Assembly (NCBI GenBank): GCA_964630905.1
Contig: CAZVWR010000001.1
Location: 62,001-126,000, forward strand
DNA from: JAGOEX01 sp964630905
GTDB taxonomy: Bacteria > UBP6 > UBA1177
Length of the DNA: 64,000 nt
Direction of reading: 5' to 3'
The translations under genes and the position numbers were made by a program. The number at the start of each line of letters is the position of its first letter. Position 1 is the stretch's first letter. Positions 54,601 to 61,700 of this stretch are shown here, one piece after another. The notes below the pieces were generated by a model that saw nothing but the letters and a program-made list of their open reading frames with translations, had not been told where the DNA came from and made no database searches.

Positions 54601-56348
54601 TGAACATAAGTTGACCCTTTCTCCAGTTTACTCTGACCGAGAGTTTGACCCGCACATGCAGTTGCATTTTCCTGTCTTAATGTCAGTATCGCTGAAAATT
54701 TACTGCTGGTGAACTGTTCAATTGACTTGAAACGGTATTTAACCCCTTTTACAGCATTGAATTTCATATAGTTGCCGGGGATAAGGCCGGTAACAGTTTC
54801 AACATTGTCTGTAAAATTCCTTGTTGAACCGTTCTGAGATCCGCAGGAGTAGCAGTCATATCTCTGCATTCTGACAGTTGTCAAAGGGCAGTGAGTCCAT
54901 GGATTATACACATCGGGGCTTTGTGAGCATGATGTACAGTTATATTGATTTACAAGAAGAGAAACCTGCCCGCTAAAATCAGATTTCCATTCAAGTATTG
55001 ACTGTTTTGAATTGGTCGTACTGCATGGAGATTCGGTTGTATCATCAGAGTATGCAAGAAATTCTCCGCAGGTATTCTCGCATATCTGGCCTGACGGACA
55101 GTCACTGTTTTTAGAACACCATGAACCCGATACAGAACATTTCTTACCGGCATTGCCTCTGTAAAGGGTAAGCTGTGTGTCAAAAGTCTGATCGGTACAT
55201 GTCGTCCAGCGGTATATTCTCCCTTTCTGAACCTGAAACACCTGAAAATCTCCGGCTTTCTGGATATTGTCAGCTGTAGTTGTCCATGATGATGATGTTG
55301 GAGAAAATATCCCTGTGTTAACTATTGAATCTATTGTGGCACTTTTTGTCCCCTGTTTGACCTTGTATCCAACAGCCATAGGAACAGGGAAATAATATGC
55401 TGAAATGTAACGCTGTGAAGTTGAATCAATAGAAGATACATTCGCTACATTGGCACCCTGAACTATTTTATGTCCCGGTGCAAGTTCAGTTGAGCTGTAC
55501 TGAATGAGGTTGATTGATGTTGCAGCTCTTGCAGTAATATAACCCGAATACTCATCTCCCACAGGCCCGTATGTTGCATTTCCGACTGAAAAAGCACTGC
55601 CTGCATCAACAGTTGTAATTACAGGACCTCTATACATATAACCCTGATATTCAGTTCCGGTTCCGGTTGAAGGTCCATATGTGAAAAGACCGGGACCCAT
55701 GGTTGATTTTGAGGTTTCCCTGAAAGTCAATCTTCCGGTATTAAGAAGACATTCACTGCAGTATGTTGAGTCGATCCTCTGCCATCTGACAGATGTAGTC
55801 ATACAGTTTCCACCGAACGGATCACAGGATGTCGAACACTTGTAGTTTGTCACGAGCACAAATACCGTGCCGTTAAAATCAGACTTCCATTCTACTTCAG
55901 ACTGGTTTTTGTATGATGCGCTTCTATTATAGCCGAGCACTTCTCCCGAAGAACTGCATGTTCCCCTTAATACGGTGAGCTCTGTATCAAAAGCAAGATC
56001 ACATGTTTTTTCGCCCTCAAGACCTACACATTTTAACCCTGAAGGGCAGTGTGAATCAAGGACACATGACTGACCTATACCGGCAACATAATCTTCGGAG
56101 CCGACAGTTGACCATCTGTAAACCTGTCCTTTGACAACATTGAACAGCATATACTGTCTTCCTTTAACAGTGTTTGTCTGAACAGTTGTCCACGCAGGTG
56201 CAAATGTGGGAGAACTGTAACTTATCGTGTTTATAAGACCGTCGGAAGCACAGTTTGTACACTGTGCATCGGCTCTGTACCAGAAAAATGTTATCAACGC
56301 AAATGCGAGAACCGACAACACTTTAACCTTGTTTAATATTGTGTTCAT
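42639..56348 (-). CDS. 4,569-residue secreted multidomain protein (putative giant adhesin) in the PilY1 operon
   Basis: Start ATG 56348 with GGGAGGACAGC upstream; signal peptide 1-28 (ends ADA). Approximate order: beta-sandwich PPC-like repeats 30-640 (EWKSDFSGQVSLLV); DUF1566-like 647-813; three GW[AS]CD domains at ~820-980, ~2387-2505 and ~3763-3887; DUF4215 Cys-repeat blocks throughout; a carbohydrate-binding-like domain 1353-1517; four LamG-like domains at ~1663, ~2162, ~2850 and ~3143; three Trp/Cys repeats ~2610-2843; two glycine-rich domains ~3468-3700 and ~3967-4223; an NBR1-like FW domain ~4300-4418 (FLNTGNTAWGEAAAYRMG); and a C-terminal beta-domain ending DWVRVERY. No anchor or autotransporter domain is seen. 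Its place 12 bp behind a DUF1566 lipoprotein in the prepilin/PilY1 operon suggests a pilus-associated or pilus-secreted adhesin; this is inference. Confidence 0.88.
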   Translation of the reverse strand: MNTILNKVKVLSVLAFALITFFWYRADAQCTNCASDGLINTISYSSPTFAPAWTTVQTNTVKGRQYMLFNVVKGQVYRWSTVGSEDYVAGIGQSCVLDSHCPSGLKCVGLEGEKTCDLAFDTELTVLRGTCSSSGEVLGYNRSASYKNQSEVEWKSDFNGTVFVLVTNYKCSTSCDPFGGNCMTTSVRWQRIDSTYCSECLLNTGRLTFRETSKSTMGPGLFTYGPSTGTGTEYQGYMYRGPVITTVDAGSAFSVGNATYGPVGDEYSGYITARAATSINLIQYSSTELAPGHKIVQGANVANVSSIDSTSQRYISAYYFPVPMAVGYKVKQGTKSATIDSIVNTGIFSPTSSSWTTTADNIQKAGDFQVFQVQKGRIYRWTTCTDQTFDTQLTLYRGNAGKKCSVSGSWCSKNSDCPSGQICENTCGEFLAYSDDTTESPCSTTNSKQSILEWKSDFSGQVSLLVNQYNCTSCSQSPDVYNPWTHCPLTTVRMQRYDCYSCGSQNGSTRNFTDNVETVTGLIPGNYMKFNAVKGVKYRFKSIEQFTSSKFSAILTLRQENATACAGQTLGQSKLEKGSTYVHVLDFSIPPEHPSNTMVVELLVSRSDVTCSATAFSRTATVTYEKLSDPSSDYEDNFFDESNGTTCCNWTGVTRTKEGMVIYDQNVYKETWAEAMDYCENLSYTIPGSSGSGGDKVEDWVLPNISELYSVVDFDLYDKATGFSLPSYVSNTTGEGAACTLFNQEMTCGYPQYICGDELKCVRNNWYWTSTSVADTVFFGWGISMKDGRSYRVLKEDHTASNIPATKHKVICIRGDSMSGEFDPLRPARERKFSGWACDKNKPNNSVNIYFVIRDKNGNIIPKYDKFKVQKCEGDAEPLPNISSVCGFKYGATDLFPATGSLKETKINANCSGTAQSTKHAFEVDLSATSGIAKSIKDTIAAQGSQPVYTVTAYASNAESSFFKIKLGALLPQKEPFVLTDVCGDNLISVGEGCDDGNAVTENCAYNTTCNVCNSTCQWAPGYSPYCGDSNIDSPDETCDCGPGFWLYDCSQSLTSKRCPGYGSGTCQICNEVCNAEILDVPHCGDGTPDPVEACDDGDASNNNACKTDCTFNICSDGYIFNSGPGANETCDSGTKNGHYENQCTPGPCCNTTCDGPGPRCGDSTVQRENCTGYPGCIVAVGAAEICDKGADNGKWLTLAEHNTDAGCNSTCSGVSPYCGDGTTNVPYEICDDGVDNQNGVYGKCRTDCSAKPRCGDGKLDGPGGDGLVTGPEVCDDGTMNGTYGYCNPTCTGIVHCGDAIVQPSHEECDLGTGNFSEYALNKAFSCRSSCVVGRYCGDAFLDNSRGVPGVDWKDPAAWKTTGGGVATVSWDPTLEAIKMTGYQWVVINTFVPVDTSKQYFLEYDIMTKNNVAGRTFYGGTVSYDSSYTVLSGHPGTYDYFVDEGSVFSEGQWYHRRNNRIGASPRTGESATVSERNKWHPGTAFVKILFIHNYSSASAQETYIKNIKFHTIEDGVTSLGDGELCDHGDADHGAGNIPVGSAISSYMTACSEVCKWFHYCGDGLVDGAGGTGYTGGPEVCDDGALGNINQYNKCAPGCLQFGPRCGDGTKNGPEQCDKHPSNTTTPGVAWNGTNDYMATCRPGCTWAKCGDGIIDDKWGVTYPEDKLRYHLNEGSGTIVNDSSGTITAKSITGTVSWVDGRYGKALNFDGTTRINAGNPAALQITGNMTVEAWLYPSNFNSQRVIYYKNDLFEGGLKINVNGTLTFGYGDGSTSQTITSPLVNALRLNSWNHVVAVRDFTEGKLKFFINGVKTNQVNTIFASAAVGTDSVFVGGTSDTDGFQGMIDEVRVISRALTDVEAVAVSREECDDGALNSNTIANACRTNCVRSRCGDGIMDSGEQCDDMNNIPNDSCNNCQNARCGDNIQKTTDSAEGVFSWVPNEVCDDGNTNALNNDYCRNDCQAITGYCGDGTIQPGSPASEPCDNAVFGEGIGAYCTGPCTGSGASMTCEPGCSTNHGSCSDGNIDYVAGEACDDANIINGDYCSHPGCQITGYCGDAIIQVNEPCDSSTTAPGVGAYCVNDCQKLLGSCNDGKIQGPGYTVAAYGGTLPVAIGWTLEGPENCDLSDPRTASLTNTTGCSSTCMRAGTCGDSIRQSRFEACDVALDKEIIFLKLNESSGATAADSSGNGRTGTVSGASWTNPGRFGNALIFDGVNDYVSASVPTYPKMTLAAWANIDPTETDGEIAGNTHTNSVSAYGFSLYVVGNMLRAKAATNSNSYFYNNVAYDISALKGKWAHYAMTWENTGGCNTTVKLYVNGIKVSEGSTTLASTPYDCTRPYPYPFSVGGCYTTSFTRMFKGLVDDVKVYSKALEAHEIVYVMNSKPLCQTECKGDPRGKVDTISNSLINGWSCDPDKPLMQATTRLEFYNKNGDFIIARNVVSSIAADQTIKNICGGGANHRWTLDPNDATLGLEAHALNQPFRVDVYAVTMDGSPETDTLIGSGQFTMKQICGDGVTQRLDCTGYSNCEVVDEVSAEEFCDDGNTVNTDNCKNNCTLPVCGDGLVSTGKSPNPEVCEIGTTTTCAAAGVTGGSGTVKCKSDCSAWNTVPDGIYKCEKTWTCPAKPYTYHSSESVENTVLGYNQLWNGTAWNPVDDTETEYNLTASTTSCRYKCGFNFTWNGTKCEGISRTYTCNSIPAPTEGKVWTLDGFTGSYTQWWSWSGSSWTWNPADDPITNYLAVYNSNAPCSYKCSSSPVYNYYNDVCYPQTRTFTCAAKPANTVWWNSGGSYAQTYVANGEYNPPNTSPAHSEIPSSTECRYKCAPGYQWNGSNACIQQLCPDGAVMDRGYLYNPDEKLLLYMNENALTTVYDSSGNGNNGTILNATWTTGKFQSGLKFNGTNAYVTISDNTNLRMGKNMTIQLWAKVNAVPADWTRLIGKSDGASNRNYGIFLHNSGTILFQFQESGGTFPSVQTTRTINDGEWHNITATYDGANMRIYVDGVIAGTAAATATPVTSSGAVRIGGDGAHGYFTGELDHVRIVSRTLSATEVKQSMGELCDQNTLNSNDWHLVRTCNTTCDGWSPYCGDGTEQSAYEACDYNKAGGYTETQLCAKKHPGFSDFYLDYSDPSCNTSCGISGTCRFCGDGSMTATTDLRMFLKMEDNTNDTTTNYNHAYGSSGGGFTTGPVSDRAASFSYSGLYVSHSATMNLGPAMSVEFWIKTSQTVSADPPIPVLHKGLHAGVINYAVWLEPVKGTSPAGHLSFVFYNSAASGCGVHTTNAINDNSWHHIVFMLEGTYMKVYVDGAYQNQEYCGITPTASSEPLRIGWSNIAGYDYFSGQLDEIRLYNRALSALEVYTNKVERCDSGSTNGTCAASCSSSCMPQTIDTCNNGSLCTLRGEVCDGSNLNGKTCTTQTGHTSGTLSCAAGCMSFNTSQCYTCVGGNTFNTIQGPEVCDGTNLNGKTCATVSSSTAVNQTYSTPGSYTWTVPAGVTSVTVTAYGAQGGAATNGSIGGYGGSATGTLAVTPGQTLYIYVGGQGVNGGAGGYNGGGSGSTSSAGGGGASDVRQGGSALANRKIVAAGGGGAGNNCGSADEDGGFGGGSTGGTGWQCAAQTSYVGVGGTQTGGGASLGGIGTAGALGVGGNAGNLHGGGGGGGYYGGGAASYGGGGGGSSYTGGVTGGSTTANARAGNGYITITAPGTQLFNAGTLSCNSNCLGYDTSLCSKCGNTIVEGYSGETCDDGQNGNNSHPGTAGSTATDGCFDNCTKWNPKGTYESATTTLVKGWACDEDRPGTNLTLHVYFYNKWGTQIYVKGLNTGDSRTDVQGAGHCTAISTHGWSFNPQADAGLWAQLYADRANRPFTVRPFGLNLPDASYGTNPPFGDRLIGGSCGDNTIQAEFSETCDGTALAGKTCADYGFSSGTLACNATCSGYVTTGCYTCGNGTVQGPEVCDTNGPNLNGKTCANYSSTPAVDVTFSYNGAEQTWVVPAGVTSVTIEAWGGQGRTSGSGVTAGGLGGYATSNIAVTPGETLYIYVGDGGGISYLGGYNGGGNGGTGATSNSNGGGGGGASDVRKGGNAIGNRVIVAAGGGGGGGTRTNSYSPGSGGGGGGGYYGGGGGGSYNGTGGGGATQSAPGAAGPSANGAPGVVGGLGYGGAGGSNTTTGQGGTNYGGAGGAAGGAIGSAGITGTSWSGGGGGGGSSFGTSTTANVRSGSGQVRIAAPGYQMFTGGTISCNSGCLSFNTSQCTKCGNGIIETGETCDDSNTVQNDGCNSSCQAQTPNYTCTGAPSVCKLNPGYCPVGSTCVNNASFVSQSVTNPMSTGQVSSVTVTFLNTGNTAWGEAAAYRMGPINPYDNTLWAGTNRIFFTGGEVIQPGQTKSFTFNVTAPSTRGSYNFQWRMLQDGVNWFGADGANAVISVVDIAGCNAAIAQYNYDFTSAGYPLMHPGWVWDNVNGHIRGGTIASMSQSGNWAAHGSTINMSACTGQNIRYAWSQAYNLESSYDYGSAWVLNTAATGWEKVYGEVTGSGGWAVQYWNIPDAYKTYVNLLFMVRTDGSVQNDGYRIDWVRVERY

Positions 56349-56359
56349 GCTGTCCTCCC

Positions 56360-57061
56360 TCAGTCTACTTTTATACAACGGACATTGTAAAGATTATACC
56401 TTGCTGTATATTCCACAAATCCGTCGAAGAAATTTATCATCCACGATGCTTCCTGTTTTGCGGTAACATCATTGAAATACGAATGTTTCGATGACCAGAA
56501 CCAATCTGAAGGAGTGTCAGGGAAAGCAGCGGCGTCAATTGCAGGGTCGTATGTGTTGTAATCAACAAGAGACCTGAGTTCATGCGGTGTTGGGAGTCGC
56601 CACAATGAAGCGTTCAGTGTAAGATTTTTGCAGTAACTTTCCGCTTCATACCATGTAACACCGGTCTTGAAACCTTTCTGCCATGTAAAGCCGGTATCAT
56701 CATCAGTGACCGTTTCATTGCCGTTATCCGTAAATGATCTTACCCCGATCGAACGCTGACCATCCTGACCGAAATATCTTTCCCCTTCTTCAGGACAGTT
56801 TATTTCAGCAAGGTTGTCATAGCAGCTTATCTGGCCTGTGGGGAGACGGTGCCACAGACTGAATCCGTTTGATGCAGATGGAACCTTTCCCTCAACATCC
56901 GAACCCTCTGTAAATGACAGGTCTTCTTCAAAACCTCTTTCAAAGGTCTGTACCGGATCATCAAGGAAAAATCCACTCTCATCTTCCTGATTATCACAGC
57001 CCGTAAGCCCGGTAACGAGCATTGCGGTCATGAACCAGAAAATTAAATTTTTTGTCTTCAT
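56360..57061 (-). CDS. DUF1566 (Lcl) domain lipoprotein
   Basis: 233 residues. The signal MKTKNLIFWFMTAMLVTGLT and Cys22 form a lipobox. After an acidic linker, residues ~75-233 are a DUF1566/Lcl C-terminal domain: DDDTGFTWQKGFKTGVTWYE, AESYCKNLTLNASLWRLPTP, HELRSLVDYNTYDPAID, ending NVRCIKVD. The same fold occurs at the ends of the two giant proteins nearby. In Legionella, the Lcl protein with this domain binds sulfated glycosaminoglycans, and related domains may be FGE/C-type-lectin-like binding modules. It lies 15 bp after the pilin gene and 11 bp before the giant gene. Confidence 0.82.
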   Translation of the reverse strand: MKTKNLIFWFMTAMLVTGLTGCDNQEDESGFFLDDPVQTFERGFEEDLSFTEGSDVEGKVPSASNGFSLWHRLPTGQISCYDNLAEINCPEEGERYFGQDGQRSIGVRSFTDNGNETVTDDDTGFTWQKGFKTGVTWYEAESYCKNLTLNASLWRLPTPHELRSLVDYNTYDPAIDAAAFPDTPSDWFWSSKHSYFNDVTAKQEASWMINFFDGFVEYTARYNLYNVRCIKVD

Positions 57062-57076
57062 GTCTGCCTCCCCTTA

Positions 57077-57472
57077 TTAATAACTATCACAAGTCGGGTT
57101 ATCTGCACCGTTTGTAATGGTGCATTTTGTATCCTCGGATCCGCTTGTACAAGCAGAACCGGCTTTATTAAAACAAATATATGCCGTAGCGGTATATGTC
57201 GTAGTCGGAGTAGCGGGAATAATATCCAATAAAAAATGTCCCCCTTTTTCATTCACACCGTAGAAACCTGCAAGCTGTGCCAGCGGAGCATATCTTCTGA
57301 AACTGTTGAAGTAATCCTCCTGAACAGTAGCAACATTCATCAGTTCCTGCTGAGCTTCCGCAACAATAGATCTCCTTTTATACCAGTCATAAGTCGGAAT
57401 GGCGACTGCGGCAAGGACGGCTATTATCGCCAATACTATCATAAGTTCAATAAGTGTAAATCCTCTTTTCAT
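57077..57472 (-). CDS. Type IV pilin-like protein (PilE-type minor pilin)
   Basis: 131 residues. MKRGFTLIELMIVLAIIAV is a canonical prepilin leader (cleavage after Gly4) with Glu5. The helix is followed by RRSIVAEAQQELMNVATVQEDYFNSFRRYA, the PilE-type N-terminal pattern (given here as AEAQQELMNVATVQEDYF). The small C-terminal domain has two Cys pairs (CFNKAGSACTSG, CTITNGADNPTCDSY). It is likely a minor pilin incorporated with PilY1 at the pilus tip. GGAGGC lies before the ATG. Confidence 0.9.
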   Translation of the reverse strand: MKRGFTLIELMIVLAIIAVLAAVAIPTYDWYKRRSIVAEAQQELMNVATVQEDYFNSFRRYAPLAQLAGFYGVNEKGGHFLLDIIPATPTTTYTATAYICFNKAGSACTSGSEDTKCTITNGADNPTCDSY

Positions 57473-57481
57473 CTCCGCCTC

Positions 57482-57937
57482 CTAATTACAATTAACGCCG
57501 ACATAAGGGATCGGGTCGCTCGGTTTAAGTTCAGTGAAATTGTTATCTCCGCCTGTCCCCATAGTTGAACCGAGATAGATCCAACAGGCTCTGTCAGCAT
57601 TCCCGATGTCATAACTCCCGTTTACCCAGAAAGTCATTCCTGTTCCTCCATGAATAATGACACCCGTAAAAAGCTTCATTTTGCTGTTCGGCACTGCCGG
57701 AAAGTCATAGTTCTGCAAAAGAGATGCAGATGCGGCATAAGTTCCGGTCGCTGAAAAATGTTTTTCCTGTGATGCCGCTGCTCTGAGTATCACCGCTTTA
57801 AGTTCGTCGATCTTTGTCTGATCGGAATAAGAATCAAAAAGAGGTATCGCGGCAAGAATGAGAATTGACAATATTGCAAGGGAGACAACAAGCTCTATCA
57901 GAGTATGACCTCTATGTCTGCAAATAATTTCTCTCAT
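57482..57937 (-). CDS. Prepilin-like minor pilin with noncanonical residue after the cleavage site
   Basis: 151 residues. MREIICRHRGHTLIELVVSL has a 10-residue basic leader and the cleavage Gly followed by His instead of Phe, with Glu5 retained. The hydrophobic helix LAILSILILAAIPLFDSYSD is followed by ELKAVILRAAASQEKHFSAT and a small globular region ending GVNCN with one further Cys (ACWIYLG) for a possible disulfide. The start overlaps the stop of the upstream gene by one base, and the pilin gene follows after 9 bp. Confidence 0.85.
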   Translation of the reverse strand: MREIICRHRGHTLIELVVSLAILSILILAAIPLFDSYSDQTKIDELKAVILRAAASQEKHFSATGTYAASASLLQNYDFPAVPNSKMKLFTGVIIHGGTGMTFWVNGSYDIGNADRACWIYLGSTMGTGGDNNFTELKPSDPIPYVGVNCN

Positions 57938-58725
57938 TATTTCGCCTCACCGCTTCCTTCATATTTCTTGTTGTTGAATTTATTTCTGCCCGGGGTTTCG
58001 CCATCTTTCTTTTCCTTCTCTTTGTCTTTTACCGGATCTTTCGACTCATTACCGACCACCACAGCCTTGGTCATTGTAATGACCATCCCTTTTCTTACTA
58101 TATCAGGAATTCTGTATTCGTTTGCCCAGTCATCGGTCATAAGCTCATCAATGTTGTTGAAAAACCGTGCACTCTGATATATCAGTTTTGCTGAATCGGG
58201 ATCCATCCTGAAAACACCTGCAAGCCACGAATTCTTCATGAGTTCCTTGGCAAGCGGAAGGTTGAGGTAGTAGTCATATGAATACTTTTTGAGCTGTTCA
58301 ACAACCTTCTTTGGAATTTTCATATCCTGAATGTTGTTCTTGAGCATGTAATAGACCGGAATGTATCTCATATATGTCCTTACATCATCATCAAAAACCT
58401 TCAGAATGTTATCCAGATAGAATGAAACTCTCATCTTTCCGTCCTTTACTGAAACCACCCTCATAGCATTTGCAAATCCCTGTGCCCTGAAATCAATACT
58501 GGTTGAATAATAGTCAATCACCTTTTTTATCTGTTCGCTGCTGACATTTGTCCCTTCAAAAGTGTTTTCAAATATCACCGAGAACGGGGTTATTTCGACA
58601 ACCTGTCCCACAATAACTATGACAGGAAACTCAACAATAGAATCCCCTTTATCCGCTTTAATTTCACCGTAAAGCGACAAGCTAAGGAGAAGAGTCGCAA
58701 ATATTGCTGTTGACAGTTTTTTCAT
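57937..58725 (-). CDS. Exported protein of unknown function in the pilin/PilY1 operon
   Basis: About 262 residues from ATG 58725, which has AAGGAGGT eight bases upstream; an in-frame ATG at 58752 lies in the PilY1 gene without a ribosome binding site. The signal peptide is MKKLSTAIFATLLLSLSLYG. The mature part begins with a beta-strand pair (VEFPVIVIVGQVVEITPFSV) and then is mostly helical (MRYIPVYYMLKNNIQDMKIP), finishing in a charged Lys-rich tail (KDPVKDKEKEKKDG). No family was recognised. The position between PilY1 and a minor pilin suggests a periplasmic assembly or secretion factor for the pilus-tip complex. Confidence 0.7.
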   Translation of the reverse strand: MKKLSTAIFATLLLSLSLYGEIKADKGDSIVEFPVIVIVGQVVEITPFSVIFENTFEGTNVSSEQIKKVIDYYSTSIDFRAQGFANAMRVVSVKDGKMRVSFYLDNILKVFDDDVRTYMRYIPVYYMLKNNIQDMKIPKKVVEQLKKYSYDYYLNLPLAKELMKNSWLAGVFRMDPDSAKLIYQSARFFNNIDELMTDDWANEYRIPDIVRKGMVITMTKAVVVGNESKDPVKDKEKEKKDGETPGRNKFNNKKYEGSGEAK

Positions 58726-58738
58726 TTTATTTACCTCC

Positions 58739-61700
58739 TTAGTATAATTCATACCACTTGATAATATTTGTCACATTCGGCACGATCTTAAGTTTATCAT
58801 TATGTAAGAATATTTCGTGTCCTGAAGAGAATGTTGTGGCGTATCCTGTATTTGTCTGGACCACTCCGACTGAAGTTGCGATACTTATCGCATTTCCATC
58901 TGAACAATCCATAAAATCTATTCTATGATCACCGCTTTTCCCGTCAACGAACTGTTTGTCATACAAGAAACTTGTTCCGAAGTTCCTGCACTGTTCAAAA
59001 GGAGACGGGATATAGGTGGTCCATGACATTGTCACCGATTCTCCGCTTAAGATCCCTTTTAAAGTATCCTTAACAATCAGCGGAGAGGTGACACCTTTTT
59101 CCCAGACTTCACCATCAATAAATGAAAGTTTCCATGCATCAACACCGGGCCACGGAGCTCCGCCGTTACCTGTCTGATCGGTCAGAACATCTTTTGCTCC
59201 GGTCGGATTGAGTATCGGATCATTGTAAGCTGAATCTGACTTGTCATAAAAAACTATCATTTCGTCTATTTCACTTATCCTTGTATTTGAAGCGTTTCCG
59301 GTAACAAGAGGAATGGGAACCGTTGTGCCCCCCGCTCCGAATGAGACAAACTTTTCAAGCGGCGGAAACATGTTGGGACCGTTGTAAACTCTTATTCCGC
59401 TACCCCACGGGATTGGTGTAGGCGTCGCCCTCTGAGTAAACACCGCTCTGAATTCCCATTCAGCAGGATCAAGCTTGCTGACATCAACCCTGAAAACAGT
59501 GCTTGAAAGATCATAAAAATATACAAATTCAGTAGTTAACGCCAGACGGTCTGTTGTATTTACAGCAAACGGCGTTGCGACAAATGATGTTGTCATCCAT
59601 TCAGCATGCTTTACAAAAGGATTAACAGCCGGGGTGGTCATTTCATATTTTTTCAACAGGTCAAATTCTCCAGTTGAACCGTTAAGTTTATGGATATACA
59701 CCTCATTACCCATCGGATCAGCAACACATGCCGGCATATCTGTATCGTGGCAGTGATCAAATCCTCCCGGAACTGCAAGATAATATGTAAGTTCCTGAGC
59801 ATATCTGCATCCGTTAACGGTGTCTTCACATTTCCTGAAAACAGTCGCCGCACCGAAACTGTAGCCTTCAGTGCTGATGTGCTGAACAAATTTCGGTTTG
59901 TCAAGCTCTGAAATATCAATAACTGTATATCCTTTCGCCCCTCTTCTGTAACCGAATATCAGATATGCCTTTTCTCCGGCATTTATCATTCCGTCATTGC
60001 TCTGGTCAATATGAAGAAGTGTTATCTGTCCGTCAACAGAAGAGTTAAAGAAAATCCCGTCTCTTCCGCTCAGGAACGCTGTTACAGCAGGAAGTGCCGG
60101 TCTTGGTATATATGCAAAAGCTTCATCACCGTCCTGGTCGAAACTGTGAAGCATTCCGTCGTTAGCTCCTGCAAATATTCTGGTTGTGTCTGTGTCCTCA
60201 TAATGAACTGCTATCGGCTTTGAGTGGGTTATCGCTCCGAGTATCAAAGGTCTTACCAATGTGGTATGTGTTCCTGAGAATGTCATGTCAAAAGGATCTT
60301 CAACCGTAACAGTTGACACATTGGAATATCTCATGTGATTTCTTCCGGCAGGAGGAAACTCATCAAAAGCATCGTAACCGTACATATAGTCGAGTATCTG
60401 GACAGCCTGCCCGAGTGTTATTGTCGGGTTTTCAAGCTGGAACATTGAAGCAAACCATGCCGGATTGGCAGTTTTGAGTTCAAGCATATCTGTTCCGTCA
60501 TCATATAGAATGTTCCTCGCTCCGCTGGTAAAACACGGAGTGTCTGAACCTACTGTAGAATCACATGTCGGGGCGACGGAAAGGACTCTGTCTTCAAGCT
60601 TCTTTGCAGCTCCTCCTGACATGAGTTTTGTAAAAGGGGTATCACCCATATCTGATCCGTTATCGCTCGGATAGAAACAGTCCACATCAGGTATTGTAAA
60701 CTTATCCCTTATACCGCCGGCACATACACCTAATTCAAAACCGAGATTACATCCTGATGAATCGTCGTCAATTGTATATTTTTTCAGATTTCCGAACCAG
60801 AACCTGCTTATGTTGTTGTCTATCGGAATTGTGGCAGGTGAATATGAATCGGGTTTTCTCACTTTCATATCAGCGTCGTATGGCTGAACAAGAGCCGAAG
60901 TCCAGTGAGGTCTTCCTGAAGCACTGTCTTCAGGGCTTCCCTTTAAAAATGAATTAAAAAGTGTTGTCAGGTCATGGAAGGTCTTATTTTCGTCTGCATC
61001 TCCAACAGTCAGAGTATAATATTTTCCTCCAGTGCTGACAGCGGCATCTTCAAGTACAGAATAATCAAGATAAGTGTTGCTCGGATCTGAATAATCATTA
61101 TAAAGAGGCGCCAGCGTCCATTCACCGATGGCAACAGCATCAATTTTATCGATGACATTCAGTCCTGTTGAATAATCGGGACATGTCGGATCGGTGTAGC
61201 AGCCCGCCGGAATAGTACAGTCATGTCCTGTGGCGGAAATTCCGGGAACCTCATAACCGAATATATTGACATTATTATCCACCTTGCAGAAATCATTACT
61301 GTGGAAGAAATCCTTTGTGTTGACAAAATTAGCCACATTCAGAAAAGAGGTGAGATACCAGTTCGAGCGGACATAAGGTCTCGCGGCGCTTGCTACATCT
61401 GCTCCGTCCGGATTAACCCACGGCTGGGGAGTCGGAAAACTTGCCTGAGTTGTTTTTAACTTTATTGAAGAGTTGTCATCAAACTGAGGCTGACCGCCCG
61501 ATATCACAACCACATTGTTATTAAAACATATCGGATCTGTTGCGGCATATGGTCCGGGATACTGGGAAGCTAAATAGTCCGGATCATGCGCCGCCTTCAT
61601 ACTGCCGAGATATCTCCAGATATCATAAAGTGTTTCTCCAAGTGTGGAACCGCCTCTTGCCTGAAGCCCCTTGACCATGTTTTTGAAATCAGTCACAGCA

